Shown here piece by piece: positions 31,122-39,793 of a DNA stretch of 64,000 bases. This stretch comes from Gammaproteobacteria bacterium (GTDB lineage: Bacteria; Pseudomonadota; Gammaproteobacteria; Steroidobacterales; GCA-2729495), in assembly GCA_015709695.1 (NCBI GenBank), contig CP054183.1, positions 2,964,992 through 3,028,991 on the forward strand, given 5' to 3'. A program made the position numbers and the translations under genes. A model generated the notes under the pieces. The model saw nothing but the letters and a program-made list of their open reading frames with translations. It was not told the origin of the DNA and made no database searches. Positions within the stretch are counted from its first letter, which is position 1; every line of letters starts with the position of its first letter.

Positions 31122-32747
31122 ATGAGCAATCCGGATAGCACATCGACGACGTTGCCTCCACGCTTCGAATTCTCCGGCCCGCTGCTGCCGGATTTCGTGC
31201 GACTGCATGCCCGCTGGTACCCGGACAAGCCCGCGGTCGCCGACGAGGAGGTGACGCTGACCTGGGGAGAACTCGACCGTCGCTCGAATGCGGTCGCCAA
31301 CGGCCTGCGCTCGCTCGGCGTGCGCAACGGCGATTCCGTGGCGATCCTGCTGGAGAACTGCGTCGAGTACGTCGAGATTCTCTACGGCGCCTGGAAAGCC
31401 GGTGCGGTCGTCGTGCCCCTCAACCTGGCGGTGAACGAGAGCGGCCTGATGATGATGCTGCAGGACGCCGCGGTGCGGGTGCTGGTCTGCAGCCTGGTGC
31501 AGCAGCAGCGCCTGGCGGGCCGCCTGGGCGAAGCCGCCTCGCTGCTGGCCGATGGCGTCATCGTCCACGACGGCGCCTCGGGTGCCTATGTCCGCTGGCG
31601 TGACAGCCAGGACACCGGCCAGCCGGCAGTCACCATCGGCGACGACGAACCCTGCAACATCATCTACAGCTCGGGCACCACCGCGCTTCCCAAGGGCATC
31701 AAGCACGTGCATCGGCGCCGGGTGCAGTCGATCTACGAGCTGGCCATGGCCCATCGCTACCACTACGGGGCCGTGTCGATCTGTCCCATCGGCCTGTATT
31801 CGAACACGGCCTGGGGTTCGCTGATGTGCTCGCTGATCGTCGGCGGTACCTGTCTCATCCGCCGCAGGTTCGATCCCGAGGCCTGGATCGAGGACGTCGA
31901 GCGCCACCAGGTCACCCACGCGATGATGGTGCCGATCATGTTCCAGCGCATCCTCGATGCGCCCAATTTCCGCCCGGCGGCCGTGAAATCCGTGCAGGCC
32001 GTGCTTTCGGGCGGCTCGCCCCTGTTCGAAGGGCTCAAGCGCCGCGTGATGGAGAACTTCTCCTGCGCGGTGATCGAGCTCTACGGGCTGACCGAGGGTT
32101 TCATGACCACGTTGCAGCCCGAGGAGACCGAGGGCAGGCTGGCCTCCGTCGGCAAGCCGGTGCGCGGCAACGACTACATCCTGCTCGATGACGACGACCA
32201 GCCGGTCGCCTGGGGCGGGACCGGCGAGATCTGCGTGCGCAGCGTGCACTGGATGATCGAGTACCACAATCGGCCGGACGCCACCCGGGAGGCCATGTTC
32301 ATCGACGGCCGCGGCGTGCAGTGGCTGCGCACGGGTGACATAGGCCGCACCGACGAGGACGGCTTCCTCTACATCGTCGACCGCAAGAAGGACATGATCC
32401 TCTCGGGCGGCCAGAACATCTATCCGGCCGACATCGAGGCGGTGATGGTCGGGCACCCGCTGGTTGCCGAGGTCGGGGTCATCGGCGTGCCCGATGCCAC
32501 CTGGGGCGAGACGCCGGTCGCCATCGTCGTGCTGCGCCCGGGCAGCGCTGCCGGAAACGTTGCCCCCGCCATCCTCGAGTGGACCAACCAGCAGGTCGGC
32601 AGGCGGCAGCGCCTGCGCGAGGTGCGCATCGTCGAGACCCTGCCGCGCAATCCCAATGGCAAGATCCTCAAGCGCGAACTGCGACAGACCTACGTTGCCG
32701 CCGGCGAGGCGGAATCGCGCGCCACGGGTCCCAGGGAAAACAGGTAG
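31122..32747 (+). CDS. Acyl-CoA synthetase (AMP-forming), third type
   Basis: The 541-residue enzyme has NIIYSSGTTALPKGIKHVH, ELYGLTEGFMTT, WLRTGDIGRTDEDGF, the hinge KKDMILSGGQNIYPADIEA and the catalytic Lys in PRNPNGKILKRELR. It follows the usual long-chain/aromatic acid CoA ligase layout. AGGTGGTGG precedes the ATG. The last 58 bases overlap, in the opposite direction, the 3' end of the MFS gene on the reverse strand; the overlapping part encodes a non-conserved tail beyond the catalytic Lys. It is the last gene of the operon starting at 27785. Confidence 0.88.
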   Translation: MSNPDSTSTTLPPRFEFSGPLLPDFVRLHARWYPDKPAVADEEVTLTWGELDRRSNAVANGLRSLGVRNGDSVAILLENCVEYVEILYGAWKAGAVVVPLNLAVNESGLMMMLQDAAVRVLVCSLVQQQRLAGRLGEAASLLADGVIVHDGASGAYVRWRDSQDTGQPAVTIGDDEPCNIIYSSGTTALPKGIKHVHRRRVQSIYELAMAHRYHYGAVSICPIGLYSNTAWGSLMCSLIVGGTCLIRRRFDPEAWIEDVERHQVTHAMMVPIMFQRILDAPNFRPAAVKSVQAVLSGGSPLFEGLKRRVMENFSCAVIELYGLTEGFMTTLQPEETEGRLASVGKPVRGNDYILLDDDDQPVAWGGTGEICVRSVHWMIEYHNRPDATREAMFIDGRGVQWLRTGDIGRTDEDGFLYIVDRKKDMILSGGQNIYPADIEAVMVGHPLVAEVGVIGVPDATWGETPVAIVVLRPGSAAGNVAPAILEWTNQQVGRRQRLREVRIVETLPRNPNGKILKRELRQTYVAAGEAESRATGPRENR

Positions 32748-34021
32748 AAGGCAGCGGCGAGCAGCAGTGCGAGCGGAGAGATCACGGCCAGCGAATAGCG
32801 CAGGCCGTCAGCCTGGGTGAACACGTGATCGGACAACAGCGCCACGGCCGTCGACCCCAGGCCAATGCCGACGAGGTTGATGACGAACAGGTAGAACGCC
32901 GACATCTGCCCGCGAAGCGGGCCGGGCACGAGTTCCTGCAGCGCTGCCGCCGCGCCCGGGATCGGCAGGATCGAGAACGCGTAGGCGATGCCGAACAGGA
33001 CCACTGCAAGCACCGGGCTGGACTGGAATCCCAGCAGGGCGCCGGCGGGAATGCCACACAGCGTCGCGATCAGGCACAGGTGCATGCGGCCGGCGGTCCG
33101 GCCCCGCGCGTAGAAGCGGTCGGCGAGCCAGCCGCCGCCCGTGAGCCCCAGCAGGCCACCCGCCAGCAGGGCGATGCCCACGGCGAGTCCGGCCTCGGCG
33201 ATGGACCAGTGGTAAGTGCGCACCAGCATCGCCGGCATCCACGACACCATGGCAAACGCGGAGAGGTTCGAGAACGCCACGCCCAGGTGATGGCCCGCGA
33301 GGGAGCGCCAGCGGCTGGCGGCCAACCGCAGCACCGCCCGGATCGGCACCGCCGGCGGTCCAGCGGCTGCCCCGCCGTCACGCCTCGCGGGCTCGGTCAG
33401 TGCGCCGACCGCGAGCGCCACCAGCAGACCGGGCAGGCCCACATAGAAAAAGGTCAGCTGCCAGGGGCGGACCTCGCCGAGGAGGGGCAGCAGGACCGCC
33501 TGCTGGCCGCTCGCGAAGTGCACGATGGCCCCGCCCAGCACCATGGCGATTCCGGCGCCCAGTGCCGAACCGAGGTTGTAGACGCCGAGCGCAAACCCGA
33601 GCCGGCGGCCGTCGAAAATGTCCGCGAACAGCGAGTACGCCGCGGGCGAGAGGGTGGCCTCGCCGATGCCCACTCCCATGCGTGCCGCGAACAGCTGCCA
33701 GTAGGTCTGCGCCAGGCCCGAGATCGCCGTCATGGCGCTCCAGAGCGCGACGCCGATGGCGGCGATCCTCACGCGGCTGTGGCGGTCGATGGCGCGGCCG
33801 ATGGGCAGGCCGACGAGGGTGTAGAACACCGCGAATGCCAGGCCCTGCAGCAGGCTGATCTGCGTGTCGGTCAGGCCGAGGTCGCGCCGCAGCGGTTCGA
33901 CCATCAGGCTGAGGATCATGCGGTCGATGAACGAGAACACGTAGGCGACGAGGAAGACGCCTACGACCAGCCACTGTCGCATGGTCAGGGGTGCCTGGTC
34001 TCCAGCCTGTCCTGCACTCAT
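32690..34021 (-). CDS. MFS transporter, aromatic-acid/sugar-phosphate type
   Basis: The 443-residue protein has twelve hydrophobic segments. Motifs include VFSFIDRMILSLMVEPLRRDLGLTDTQ after helix 1, GRAIDRHSRVRIAAIG in the first loop and WLADRFYARGRTAGRM in the loop after helix 7. This arrangement matches the anion/aromatic-acid symporter branch often beside catabolic operons. The start at 34021 has GGAAGG four bases upstream; an ATG five codons earlier lacks a ribosome site. Its 3' end overlaps the converging CoA ligase gene by 58 bases. It probably imports a substrate of the neighbouring pathway, but this is inference from position. Confidence 0.85.
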   Translation of the reverse strand: MSAGQAGDQAPLTMRQWLVVGVFLVAYVFSFIDRMILSLMVEPLRRDLGLTDTQISLLQGLAFAVFYTLVGLPIGRAIDRHSRVRIAAIGVALWSAMTAISGLAQTYWQLFAARMGVGIGEATLSPAAYSLFADIFDGRRLGFALGVYNLGSALGAGIAMVLGGAIVHFASGQQAVLLPLLGEVRPWQLTFFYVGLPGLLVALAVGALTEPARRDGGAAAGPPAVPIRAVLRLAASRWRSLAGHHLGVAFSNLSAFAMVSWMPAMLVRTYHWSIAEAGLAVGIALLAGGLLGLTGGGWLADRFYARGRTAGRMHLCLIATLCGIPAGALLGFQSSPVLAVVLFGIAYAFSILPIPGAAAALQELVPGPLRGQMSAFYLFVINLVGIGLGSTAVALLSDHVFTQADGLRYSLAVISPLALLLAAAFYLFSLGPVARDSASPAAT

Positions 34022-34191
34022 CGCGCCTTCCGGCATGCAGTGCCGCTGCTGCCAGTCCGGTATTGGCGCCTGGCTGCCTGCAATCTAAGCTGGTACCCGC
34101 GCGTGTGCAACCCGCCGCACTCGCCCGGGATCTCATGCCGGCACCGCCATCCGCTGCGGACGACGGCACGGCCGGCTGCGCGAGGCAGGCC

Positions 34192-35208
34192 ATGATCGCA
34201 GCCGGTGATGTCGCCGTTCCCGCCGAGTTCGCCCAGGCCCTGCGCGAGATGGGCCTGGCCGGCAGCGGGACGCTGCTGGGCGCACCGCTGACGGGCGGCG
34301 TGTCCTCCGACATCTGGCGCATCGATACCGGGCAGGGACTGGTGTGCGCCAAGCGCGCGCTGGCCAAGCTGCGCGTTGCCGCTGACTGGCATGCGCCCAT
34401 CGAGCGCAACCTATACGAGGCGCGCTGGATGAACGTGGCCAACGAGGCATCCCCGGGCTGCGCGCCGCGCGTGCTCGGCCAGCACGCCGGACTCGGGGTG
34501 CTCGTCATGAGCTACCTGGAGCCATCGGGCTACAGCCTGTGGAAGCAGATGCTGCGCGACGGGCGGGCGGACACGCCCACGGCGCGCAGGGTCGGCTCGG
34601 TACTTGGACGGATCCATGCCTACTCCGCGGCGCGGCCCGGGCTGGCGGCCGAATTCGCCACCGACACGATCTTCTTCGACATCCGGCTGGAGCCGTACCT
34701 GCTCGCCACGGCACGGCGCCACCCCGATGTCGCACCGGCGCTGGAGCGGCTGGTGGAGGTGACCCGCTCGCAGGCCCTGGCCATGGTGCACGGCGACGTC
34801 AGCCCGAAGAACATCCTCATCGGGCCGCAGGGGCCGGTGTTCCTCGATGCCGAGTGCGCATGGTGGGGTGATCCGGCCTTCGACATCGCCTTCTGCCTGA
34901 ATCACCTGCTGCTCAAGTGCCTGTGGAACCCGTCTGCCGCCGAGGCCTACCGCAGCGCCTTCGAGGCGCTCGCCGGCGCCTATCTCCAGGCCGTGGACTG
35001 GGAACCGCGCGCCGCGCTGGAGGCGCGCGCGGCGGCGCTGCTGCCCGGCCTGCTGCTGGCCCGGGTGGACGGCAAGTCGCCCGTCGAGTACCTGGTCGAG
35101 GAGACGCAGCGCCAGCGGGTCCGGCGTGTCGCCCGTGCGCTGCTGCAACATCCGGTCGATCGCCTGTCATTGGTCAACGCCGCCTGGCACGAGGAACTTG
35201 CATCATGA
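34192..35208 (+). CDS. Aminoglycoside-phosphotransferase-fold kinase, substrate unknown
   Basis: The 338-residue protein has a protein-kinase-like small-molecule kinase fold. A glycine-rich loop GAPLTGGVSSDIWRI covers residues 30-44 and an ATP-binding Lys lies at 54 (VCAKRAL). The catalytic loop HGDVSPKN spans residues 200-207 with Asp202 and Asn207, and the metal-binding Asp is in FLDAECAWWGDPAFD (Asp219). It is not a known resistance enzyme. The start could instead be the ATG at 34135, which adds 19 weakly conserved residues. The four-base ATGA overlap with an enolase paralog downstream suggests that it phosphorylates a hydroxy acid or similar compound that the enolase-like protein then dehydrates. 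Confidence 0.8.
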   Translation: MIAAGDVAVPAEFAQALREMGLAGSGTLLGAPLTGGVSSDIWRIDTGQGLVCAKRALAKLRVAADWHAPIERNLYEARWMNVANEASPGCAPRVLGQHAGLGVLVMSYLEPSGYSLWKQMLRDGRADTPTARRVGSVLGRIHAYSAARPGLAAEFATDTIFFDIRLEPYLLATARRHPDVAPALERLVEVTRSQALAMVHGDVSPKNILIGPQGPVFLDAECAWWGDPAFDIAFCLNHLLLKCLWNPSAAEAYRSAFEALAGAYLQAVDWEPRAALEARAAALLPGLLLARVDGKSPVEYLVEETQRQRVRRVARALLQHPVDRLSLVNAAWHEELAS

Positions 35209-36494
35209 AATCCCCCGCCATCCGCTCGGTTCATGCACGTCGGGTCTGGGACAGCCGCGGCCGTCCGACGGTCGAGGCCGAGGTGACGCTCGACGACGGG
35301 GCGGTCGGCCTCGCCATCGTCCCGGCCGGCGCCTCGCGGGGCAGCCGCGAGGCGCTGGAGCTGCGCGATGGCGGCAACCGCTTCGGCGGCTTCGATGTGC
35401 TGCGGGCGGTCGCCAACGTCAACGGCGAGATCGCGCACGCGCTGGCTGGCAGCCGTGCCGACGACCAGGCCGCGGTCGACGCGCGACTCATCGCCCTCGA
35501 CGGCACGCCGGCGAAGTCGCGCCTCGGCGCCAACGCGACGCTGTCGGTGTCGATGGCCGTGGCTCATGCCGTCGCCGCTTCACGCCGGCTGCCGCTCTAC
35601 GCCAGCCTTGGCGGCCCCGCTGCCGCCCTGCTGCCGATGCCGCAGATCCAGATCTTCGGTGGCGGCGCGCATGCGGGCCGCCGCGTCGACATCCAGGATT
35701 TCCTCATTGCCTGCCCCGGCGCAGGGAGCTTCCGCGAGGCGCTCGAATGGACAGCGGAGGTATATCGCAGCGCCGGCGAACTGATGGAGTCGCGCGGTTC
35801 GCGCTGTGGTGTCGCCGACGAGGGAGGCTGGTGGCCGGATTTCACCACCAACGAGCAGGCGCTGGAGACGCTGGTGGCGGCCATCGACAGGGCCGGCTTC
35901 GTTCCCGGCGAGCAGGTGGCGATCGTGCTCGATGTCGCGGCCTCGGAGTTCGGCCGCAACGGGCGCTATGCGCTGGGCCTGGAGTCGCGCGAGCTGGACT
36001 CCGACGGCATGATCGAGATGCTGCTGCGCTGGATCGAGCGCTACCCGATCATCTCGATCGAGGATCCGCTCGCCGAGGACGATCCGCAGGGTTTCACGCG
36101 CTTCACGCGCGCGGTGGGCCAGCGCCTGCAGGTGGTCGGCGACGACTTCCTGGTTTCGCACGCACCGCGGGTGCGCGAGGCGGCATCGCTGGGCGCGGCC
36201 AACGCCGTGCTGCTGAAGCCGAACCAGCGCGGCACGCTCAGCGAGACGCTGCAGGCCTGGGAGGCGGCGCAGTCTGTCGGCTACGCGGGAATCGTCTCCG
36301 CGCGTTCCGGCGAGAGCGAGGACACCACCATCGTGCACCTGGCGATCGGCTGGGGGACGGGACAGCTCAAGGTGGGGTCCTTCGCGCGCAGCGAGCGCAT
36401 GGCGAAGTGGAACGAGGCGCTGCGCATCGAGGAGCGACTGGGTTCCGGCGCCGCCTTCGCCGGGACGCGCCTGTTCGGGCGCAGCCCTGCCTGA
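35205..36494 (+). CDS. Enolase paralog lacking the catalytic His
   Basis: The 429-residue protein aligns with phosphopyruvate hydratase. Retained are the loop Ser44 (AGASRGSREA), the catalytic Glu206 (ADEGG), metal ligands Asp243, Glu286 (SIEDPLAEDD) and Asp313 (VGDD), the catalytic Lys338 (LLKPNQRGT) and Lys389 (GQLKVGSFARSER). Changed are the His of VSHRSGE, here Ala366 (VSARSGE), the Glu of IQEF, here Asp165, and the NGG-x-H loop, here GGGAH at 152-156. A housekeeping enolase would not tolerate losing that His, so it probably acts on a different phosphorylated substrate, as the carboxyphosphonoenolpyruvate synthases (enolase paralogs) do. It is coupled to the kinase gene upstream. Confidence 0.83.
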   Translation: MKSPAIRSVHARRVWDSRGRPTVEAEVTLDDGAVGLAIVPAGASRGSREALELRDGGNRFGGFDVLRAVANVNGEIAHALAGSRADDQAAVDARLIALDGTPAKSRLGANATLSVSMAVAHAVAASRRLPLYASLGGPAAALLPMPQIQIFGGGAHAGRRVDIQDFLIACPGAGSFREALEWTAEVYRSAGELMESRGSRCGVADEGGWWPDFTTNEQALETLVAAIDRAGFVPGEQVAIVLDVAASEFGRNGRYALGLESRELDSDGMIEMLLRWIERYPIISIEDPLAEDDPQGFTRFTRAVGQRLQVVGDDFLVSHAPRVREAASLGAANAVLLKPNQRGTLSETLQAWEAAQSVGYAGIVSARSGESEDTTIVHLAIGWGTGQLKVGSFARSERMAKWNEALRIEERLGSGAAFAGTRLFGRSPA

Positions 36495-36589
36495 TCGGCA
36501 AGGACACGGCAGGACCTGCCGCCGCGCGCGGTTACCGGCGGCTGTTTGCATATGCCGCGGCAGCGGTACAAGCCACATCCCCGCCGCCT

Positions 36590-36595
36590 TAGAAT
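36590..36595 (+). promoter_or_regulatory. -10-like box of cysD, very short leader
   Basis: TAGAAT followed by CCC lies 10 bases before the cysD ATG. It differs from the consensus at one base. Initiation at the normal distance would leave a leader of about four bases. The 111-base gap after the enolase-like gene contains no clear -35 hexamer. Confidence 0.35.
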
Positions 36596-36605
36596 CCCTT
36601 CCCGC

Positions 36606-37514
36606 ATGAGCACCGTGAATCTCACCCACCTGCAGCGGCTGGAGGCCGAGGCGATCCACATCATGCGGGAGGTGGTGGCCGAGGCCGCGCGCCCGGTGAT
36701 GCTGTACTCGGTGGGCAAGGATTCGGCAGTGATGCTGCACCTGGCCCGCAAGGCCTTCTTCCCGGCTCCGCCGCCGTTTCCGCTGCTGCATGTGGATACC
36801 ACCTGGAAGTTCCGCGCCATGTACGAACTGCGCGAGCGCATGGCGCGTGACAGCGGCATGTCGCTCATCGTCCATCGCAATCCGGAAGCACTGGCGCGCA
36901 ACATCAACCCGTTCGAGCATGGCTCGGCGCTGCACACCGCCCTGTGGAAGACCGAGGGGCTGAAGCAGGCGCTGGCCGCGCACGGCTTCGACGCCGCCTT
37001 CGGCGGTGCCCGTCGTGACGAGGAGAAGAGCCGCGCCAAGGAGCGCATCTTCTCCTTCCGCTCGGCGAGCCAGCGCTGGGACCCGAAGCAGCAGCGGCCG
37101 GAGCTGTGGAACCTGTACAACGCCAGGAAGGCCCCTGGCGAAAGCATCCGCGTGTTCCCGCTGTCGAACTGGACCGAGCTGGACGTCTGGCAGTACATCG
37201 AGGCCGAGCAGCTGCCGATCGTGCCGTTGTACTTCGCCGACCTGCGTCCCACGGTGGAGCGAGACGGCCTGCTGCTGGTGGTCGACGATGCACGCTTCCC
37301 GCTGGCCGCGGGCGAGCAGCCGGTGATGCGCCGGGTGCGCTTCCGCACGCTGGGCTGCTATCCGCTCACCGGCGCCATCGAGAGCGGGGCATCCACCCTG
37401 GCGGAGATCATCGCCGAGATGCGCGCCACCATGCTGTCCGAGCGCCAGGGACGGGCGATCGACCAGGACCAGGCCGCCAGCATGGAGAAGAAGAAGCAGG
37501 AGGGTTACTTCTGA
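36606..37514 (+). CDS. cysD: Sulfate adenylyltransferase subunit 2
   Basis: The 302-residue protein matches CysD throughout. It has [21 protein letters not shown], the PP-loop [74 protein letters not shown] and the C-terminal [20 protein letters not shown]. With CysN it makes adenosine 5'-phosphosulfate from ATP and sulfate. The start is fixed by the N-terminal family match. Its stop and the next start share one base (TGATG). No sulfite or APS/PAPS reductase gene is in the window, so assimilation and sulfation are both possible uses. Confidence 0.97.
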   Translation: MSTVNLTHLQRLEAEAIHIMREVVAEAARPVMLYSVGKDSAVMLHLARKAFFPAPPPFPLLHVDTTWKFRAMYELRERMARDSGMSLIVHRNPEALARNINPFEHGSALHTALWKTEGLKQALAAHGFDAAFGGARRDEEKSRAKERIFSFRSASQRWDPKQQRPELWNLYNARKAPGESIRVFPLSNWTELDVWQYIEAEQLPIVPLYFADLRPTVERDGLLLVVDDARFPLAAGEQPVMRRVRFRTLGCYPLTGAIESGASTLAEIIAEMRATMLSERQGRAIDQDQAASMEKKKQEGYF

Positions 37515-39364
37515 TGGCCGCGCAGCCGCGCAAGGACCTGCTGCGCTTCATCACCTGCGGCAGCGTCGATGATGGCAAGTCCACCCTGATCGGCCGCCTG
37601 CTCTACGACACGAAGCGGGTGTTCGCCGACCAGCTCAGCGCCCTCGAGGCCGACAGCCGCCAGTTCGGCACCCAGGGCCAGGGCCTGGATTTCGCCCTGC
37701 TGGTCGACGGTCTGGCCGCCGAGCGGGAGCAGGGGATCACCATCGACGTGGCCTACCGCTTCTTTGCCACGCCTGCACGCCAGTTCATCGTCGCCGACAC
37801 GCCGGGCCACGAGCAGTACACGCGCAACATGGTCACCGGCGCCTCGACTGCTGACCTCGCGGTCATTCTCGTGGATGCCCGCAAGGGCATCCTCACGCAG
37901 ACGCGCCGGCACAGCTACCTGGTCCACCTGCTCGGCATCCGCCACGTCGTGCTGGCGGTCAACAAGATGGACCTGGTCGGCTTCGACCAGGCGCGCTTCG
38001 AGGCCATCGTCGCGGATTACGGCGCCTTCGCCCGCGCCATCGGCATCGAGGCGTTCACCGCGGTGCCGGTCTCGGGCCTGCTCGGCGACAACATCACCAG
38101 CCGCTCCGCCAGCATGCCCTGGCATGCCGGGCCGAGCCTGCTCGCGCACCTGGAGGCGGTGGAGATCGACATCGCGGCGGCGCAACGCCGCGCCCTGCGC
38201 CTGCCGGTGCAGTGGGTCAACCGGCCCAATGCGGATTTCCGCGGCTTCGCCGGCCTGATTGCGGCGGGCGGCGTGCGGCCGGGCGATGCCGTGCGGGTGC
38301 TGCCCTCGGGGCGGACGACGACGGTGTCGCGCATCGTCGGCTTCGATGGCGACCTCGATGTCGCGGTGGCCGGCCAGTCCGTCACCCTGTGCTTCGCCGA
38401 CGAGATCGACTGCAGCCGTGGCGACGTGGTCGCCCGGGCGGACGAGTCGCCGGAGGTTGCCGACCAGTTCGAGGCGACCATCGTCTGGATGGCGGAGGAA
38501 GATCTGCTTCCGGGCCGCCCCTACTGGCTGAAGCTCGCCACGCAGACGGTGACGGCAACCGTGCATGCGCCCAAGTACAAGGTCAACGTCAATACGCTGG
38601 AGCGGCTGGCGGCACGCACCCTCGAGCTCAATGCCATCGGCGTGGCCACGCTGGCCACCGACCGGCCGCTGGTATTCGAGCCCTACGGGGTGGACCGCAC
38701 GCTGGGCGGCTTCATCCTCGTGGACAAGCTCAGCAATGCCACCGTCGGTGCCGGCGTGCTGCACTTCGCCCTGCGCCGCAGCCAGAACGTCCACTGGCAG
38801 GCGCTGGACGTCACCCGCGAGAAGCATGCCGAGATCAAGCGGCAGAAGCCCGCGGTGCTGTGGTTCACGGGTCTGTCCGGCGCTGGCAAGTCGACCATCG
38901 CCAACCTGGTGGAGAAGAAGCTGGTCGCCCTGGGCCGGCACACCTTCCTGCTCGACGGCGACAACGTCCGGCACGGGCTGAACCGGGACCTGGGATTCAC
39001 CGATGCCGACCGGGTCGAGAACATCCGCCGCGTCGGCGAGGTCGCCCGGCTGATGACCGATGCCGGGCTGATCGTGATCACCGCCTTCATCAGCCCGTTC
39101 CGCGCCGAGCGGCAGATGGTCCGGCAGATGATGCCGCCCGGCGAGTTCCTGGAGATCTTCGTCGACACGCCGCTGGCCGAAGCCGAGGCCCGCGACGCCA
39201 AGGGCCTGTACCGCAAGGCGCGCGCCGGATTGCTGCGCAACTTCACCGGCATCGACAGCCCGTACGAGGCGCCCGAGGCGGCCGAGATCCGCATCGACAC
39301 CACGCGGCTCTCGGCGGAGCAGGCGGCGGAACTCATCGTCGCCCGCCTGCTGGCGCAGTCCTAG
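37514..39364 (+). CDS. cysNC: Bifunctional sulfate adenylyltransferase subunit 1 / APS kinase
   Basis: The 616-residue protein is a CysN-CysC fusion. The CysN GTPase part has the P-loop [20 protein letters not shown] (residues about 14-33), [27 protein letters not shown] and NKMDLV, followed by two beta-barrel domains. The APS kinase part begins near residue 440, with [32 protein letters not shown] and [13 protein letters not shown]. Together with CysD it produces APS and then PAPS, the sulfate donor. Its stop lies 18 bases from the end of the convergent Tat-type gene. Confidence 0.96.
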   Translation: MAAQPRKDLLRFITCGSVDDGKSTLIGRLLYDTKRVFADQLSALEADSRQFGTQGQGLDFALLVDGLAAEREQGITIDVAYRFFATPARQFIVADTPGHEQYTRNMVTGASTADLAVILVDARKGILTQTRRHSYLVHLLGIRHVVLAVNKMDLVGFDQARFEAIVADYGAFARAIGIEAFTAVPVSGLLGDNITSRSASMPWHAGPSLLAHLEAVEIDIAAAQRRALRLPVQWVNRPNADFRGFAGLIAAGGVRPGDAVRVLPSGRTTTVSRIVGFDGDLDVAVAGQSVTLCFADEIDCSRGDVVARADESPEVADQFEATIVWMAEEDLLPGRPYWLKLATQTVTATVHAPKYKVNVNTLERLAARTLELNAIGVATLATDRPLVFEPYGVDRTLGGFILVDKLSNATVGAGVLHFALRRSQNVHWQALDVTREKHAEIKRQKPAVLWFTGLSGAGKSTIANLVEKKLVALGRHTFLLDGDNVRHGLNRDLGFTDADRVENIRRVGEVARLMTDAGLIVITAFISPFRAERQMVRQMMPPGEFLEIFVDTPLAEAEARDAKGLYRKARAGLLRNFTGIDSPYEAPEAAEIRIDTTRLSAEQAAELIVARLLAQS

Positions 39365-39382
39365 GCGGGCCGGGCGGCGGCC

Positions 39383-39787
39383 TCAGCCCGCGCGTGCCAG
39401 CAAGGCGAGGAGCGCCAGCTCCGCCCGTGACAGCAGCCAGCCGCCGTGCAGCCCGATGGCGCGCCGGGCGAAGTCGCCGCGTATGGTTCGCTGGATCCGC
39501 TGCCGCAATTCGTCGTCGCTCCAGTGGTTCGTGGCGGCGAGCTGCACGACCCGGGTGCCGCCGAGGATGTCGCGCAGCAGTTCCGGCAGCCCGGCCGCCG
39601 CCTCCGCGCCGCGCGCGGTCACCGCGGGAAGCGGCCCCGCGAGCTGGGCGACGCGCGCCGCGAGCAGCGCCAGCGGGTCGGCGTTCCGTGGGGATCCCAG
39701 CCGGCGTCCGGCCAGCGCGACCGCGACGCCTGCGATCGCCAGCAGCAGGCTGCGGCGGCTCGGTTGGCTGAAGGTCGGCCTGGCCAT
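39383..39787 (-). CDS. Small Tat-signal protein, likely partner of the GMC oxidoreductase
   Basis: The 134-residue protein has a twin-arginine-like N-terminus (PSRRSLLLAIAGVAVALAG). The short Ala/Leu-rich body, about 100 residues, includes LAATNHWSDDELRQRIQRTI and GLHGGWLLSRAELALLALL. Size, signal and position six bases after a GMC oxidoreductase gene resemble the small subunits of membrane gluconate/fructose dehydrogenases, which help export and mature the flavoprotein subunit. The sequence similarity itself is weak to my eye, so the role is inferred mainly from layout. No cytochrome c subunit is encoded nearby. Confidence 0.65.
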   Translation of the reverse strand: MARPTFSQPSRRSLLLAIAGVAVALAGRRLGSPRNADPLALLAARVAQLAGPLPAVTARGAEAAAGLPELLRDILGGTRVVQLAATNHWSDDELRQRIQRTIRGDFARRAIGLHGGWLLSRAELALLALLARAG

Positions 39788-39793
39788 GGTCCG

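Noticed and set aside
34135-35208. Calling the kinase an aminoglycoside resistance gene
   Set aside because: The fold is shared by many small-molecule kinases. The coupling to an enolase paralog and lack of resistance-family signatures argue against resistance.
35205-36494. Calling the enolase-like gene the housekeeping eno
   Set aside because: The essential His is Ala and other active-site loops are changed, and it is coupled to a kinase rather than pyrG or ftsB, its usual neighbours.
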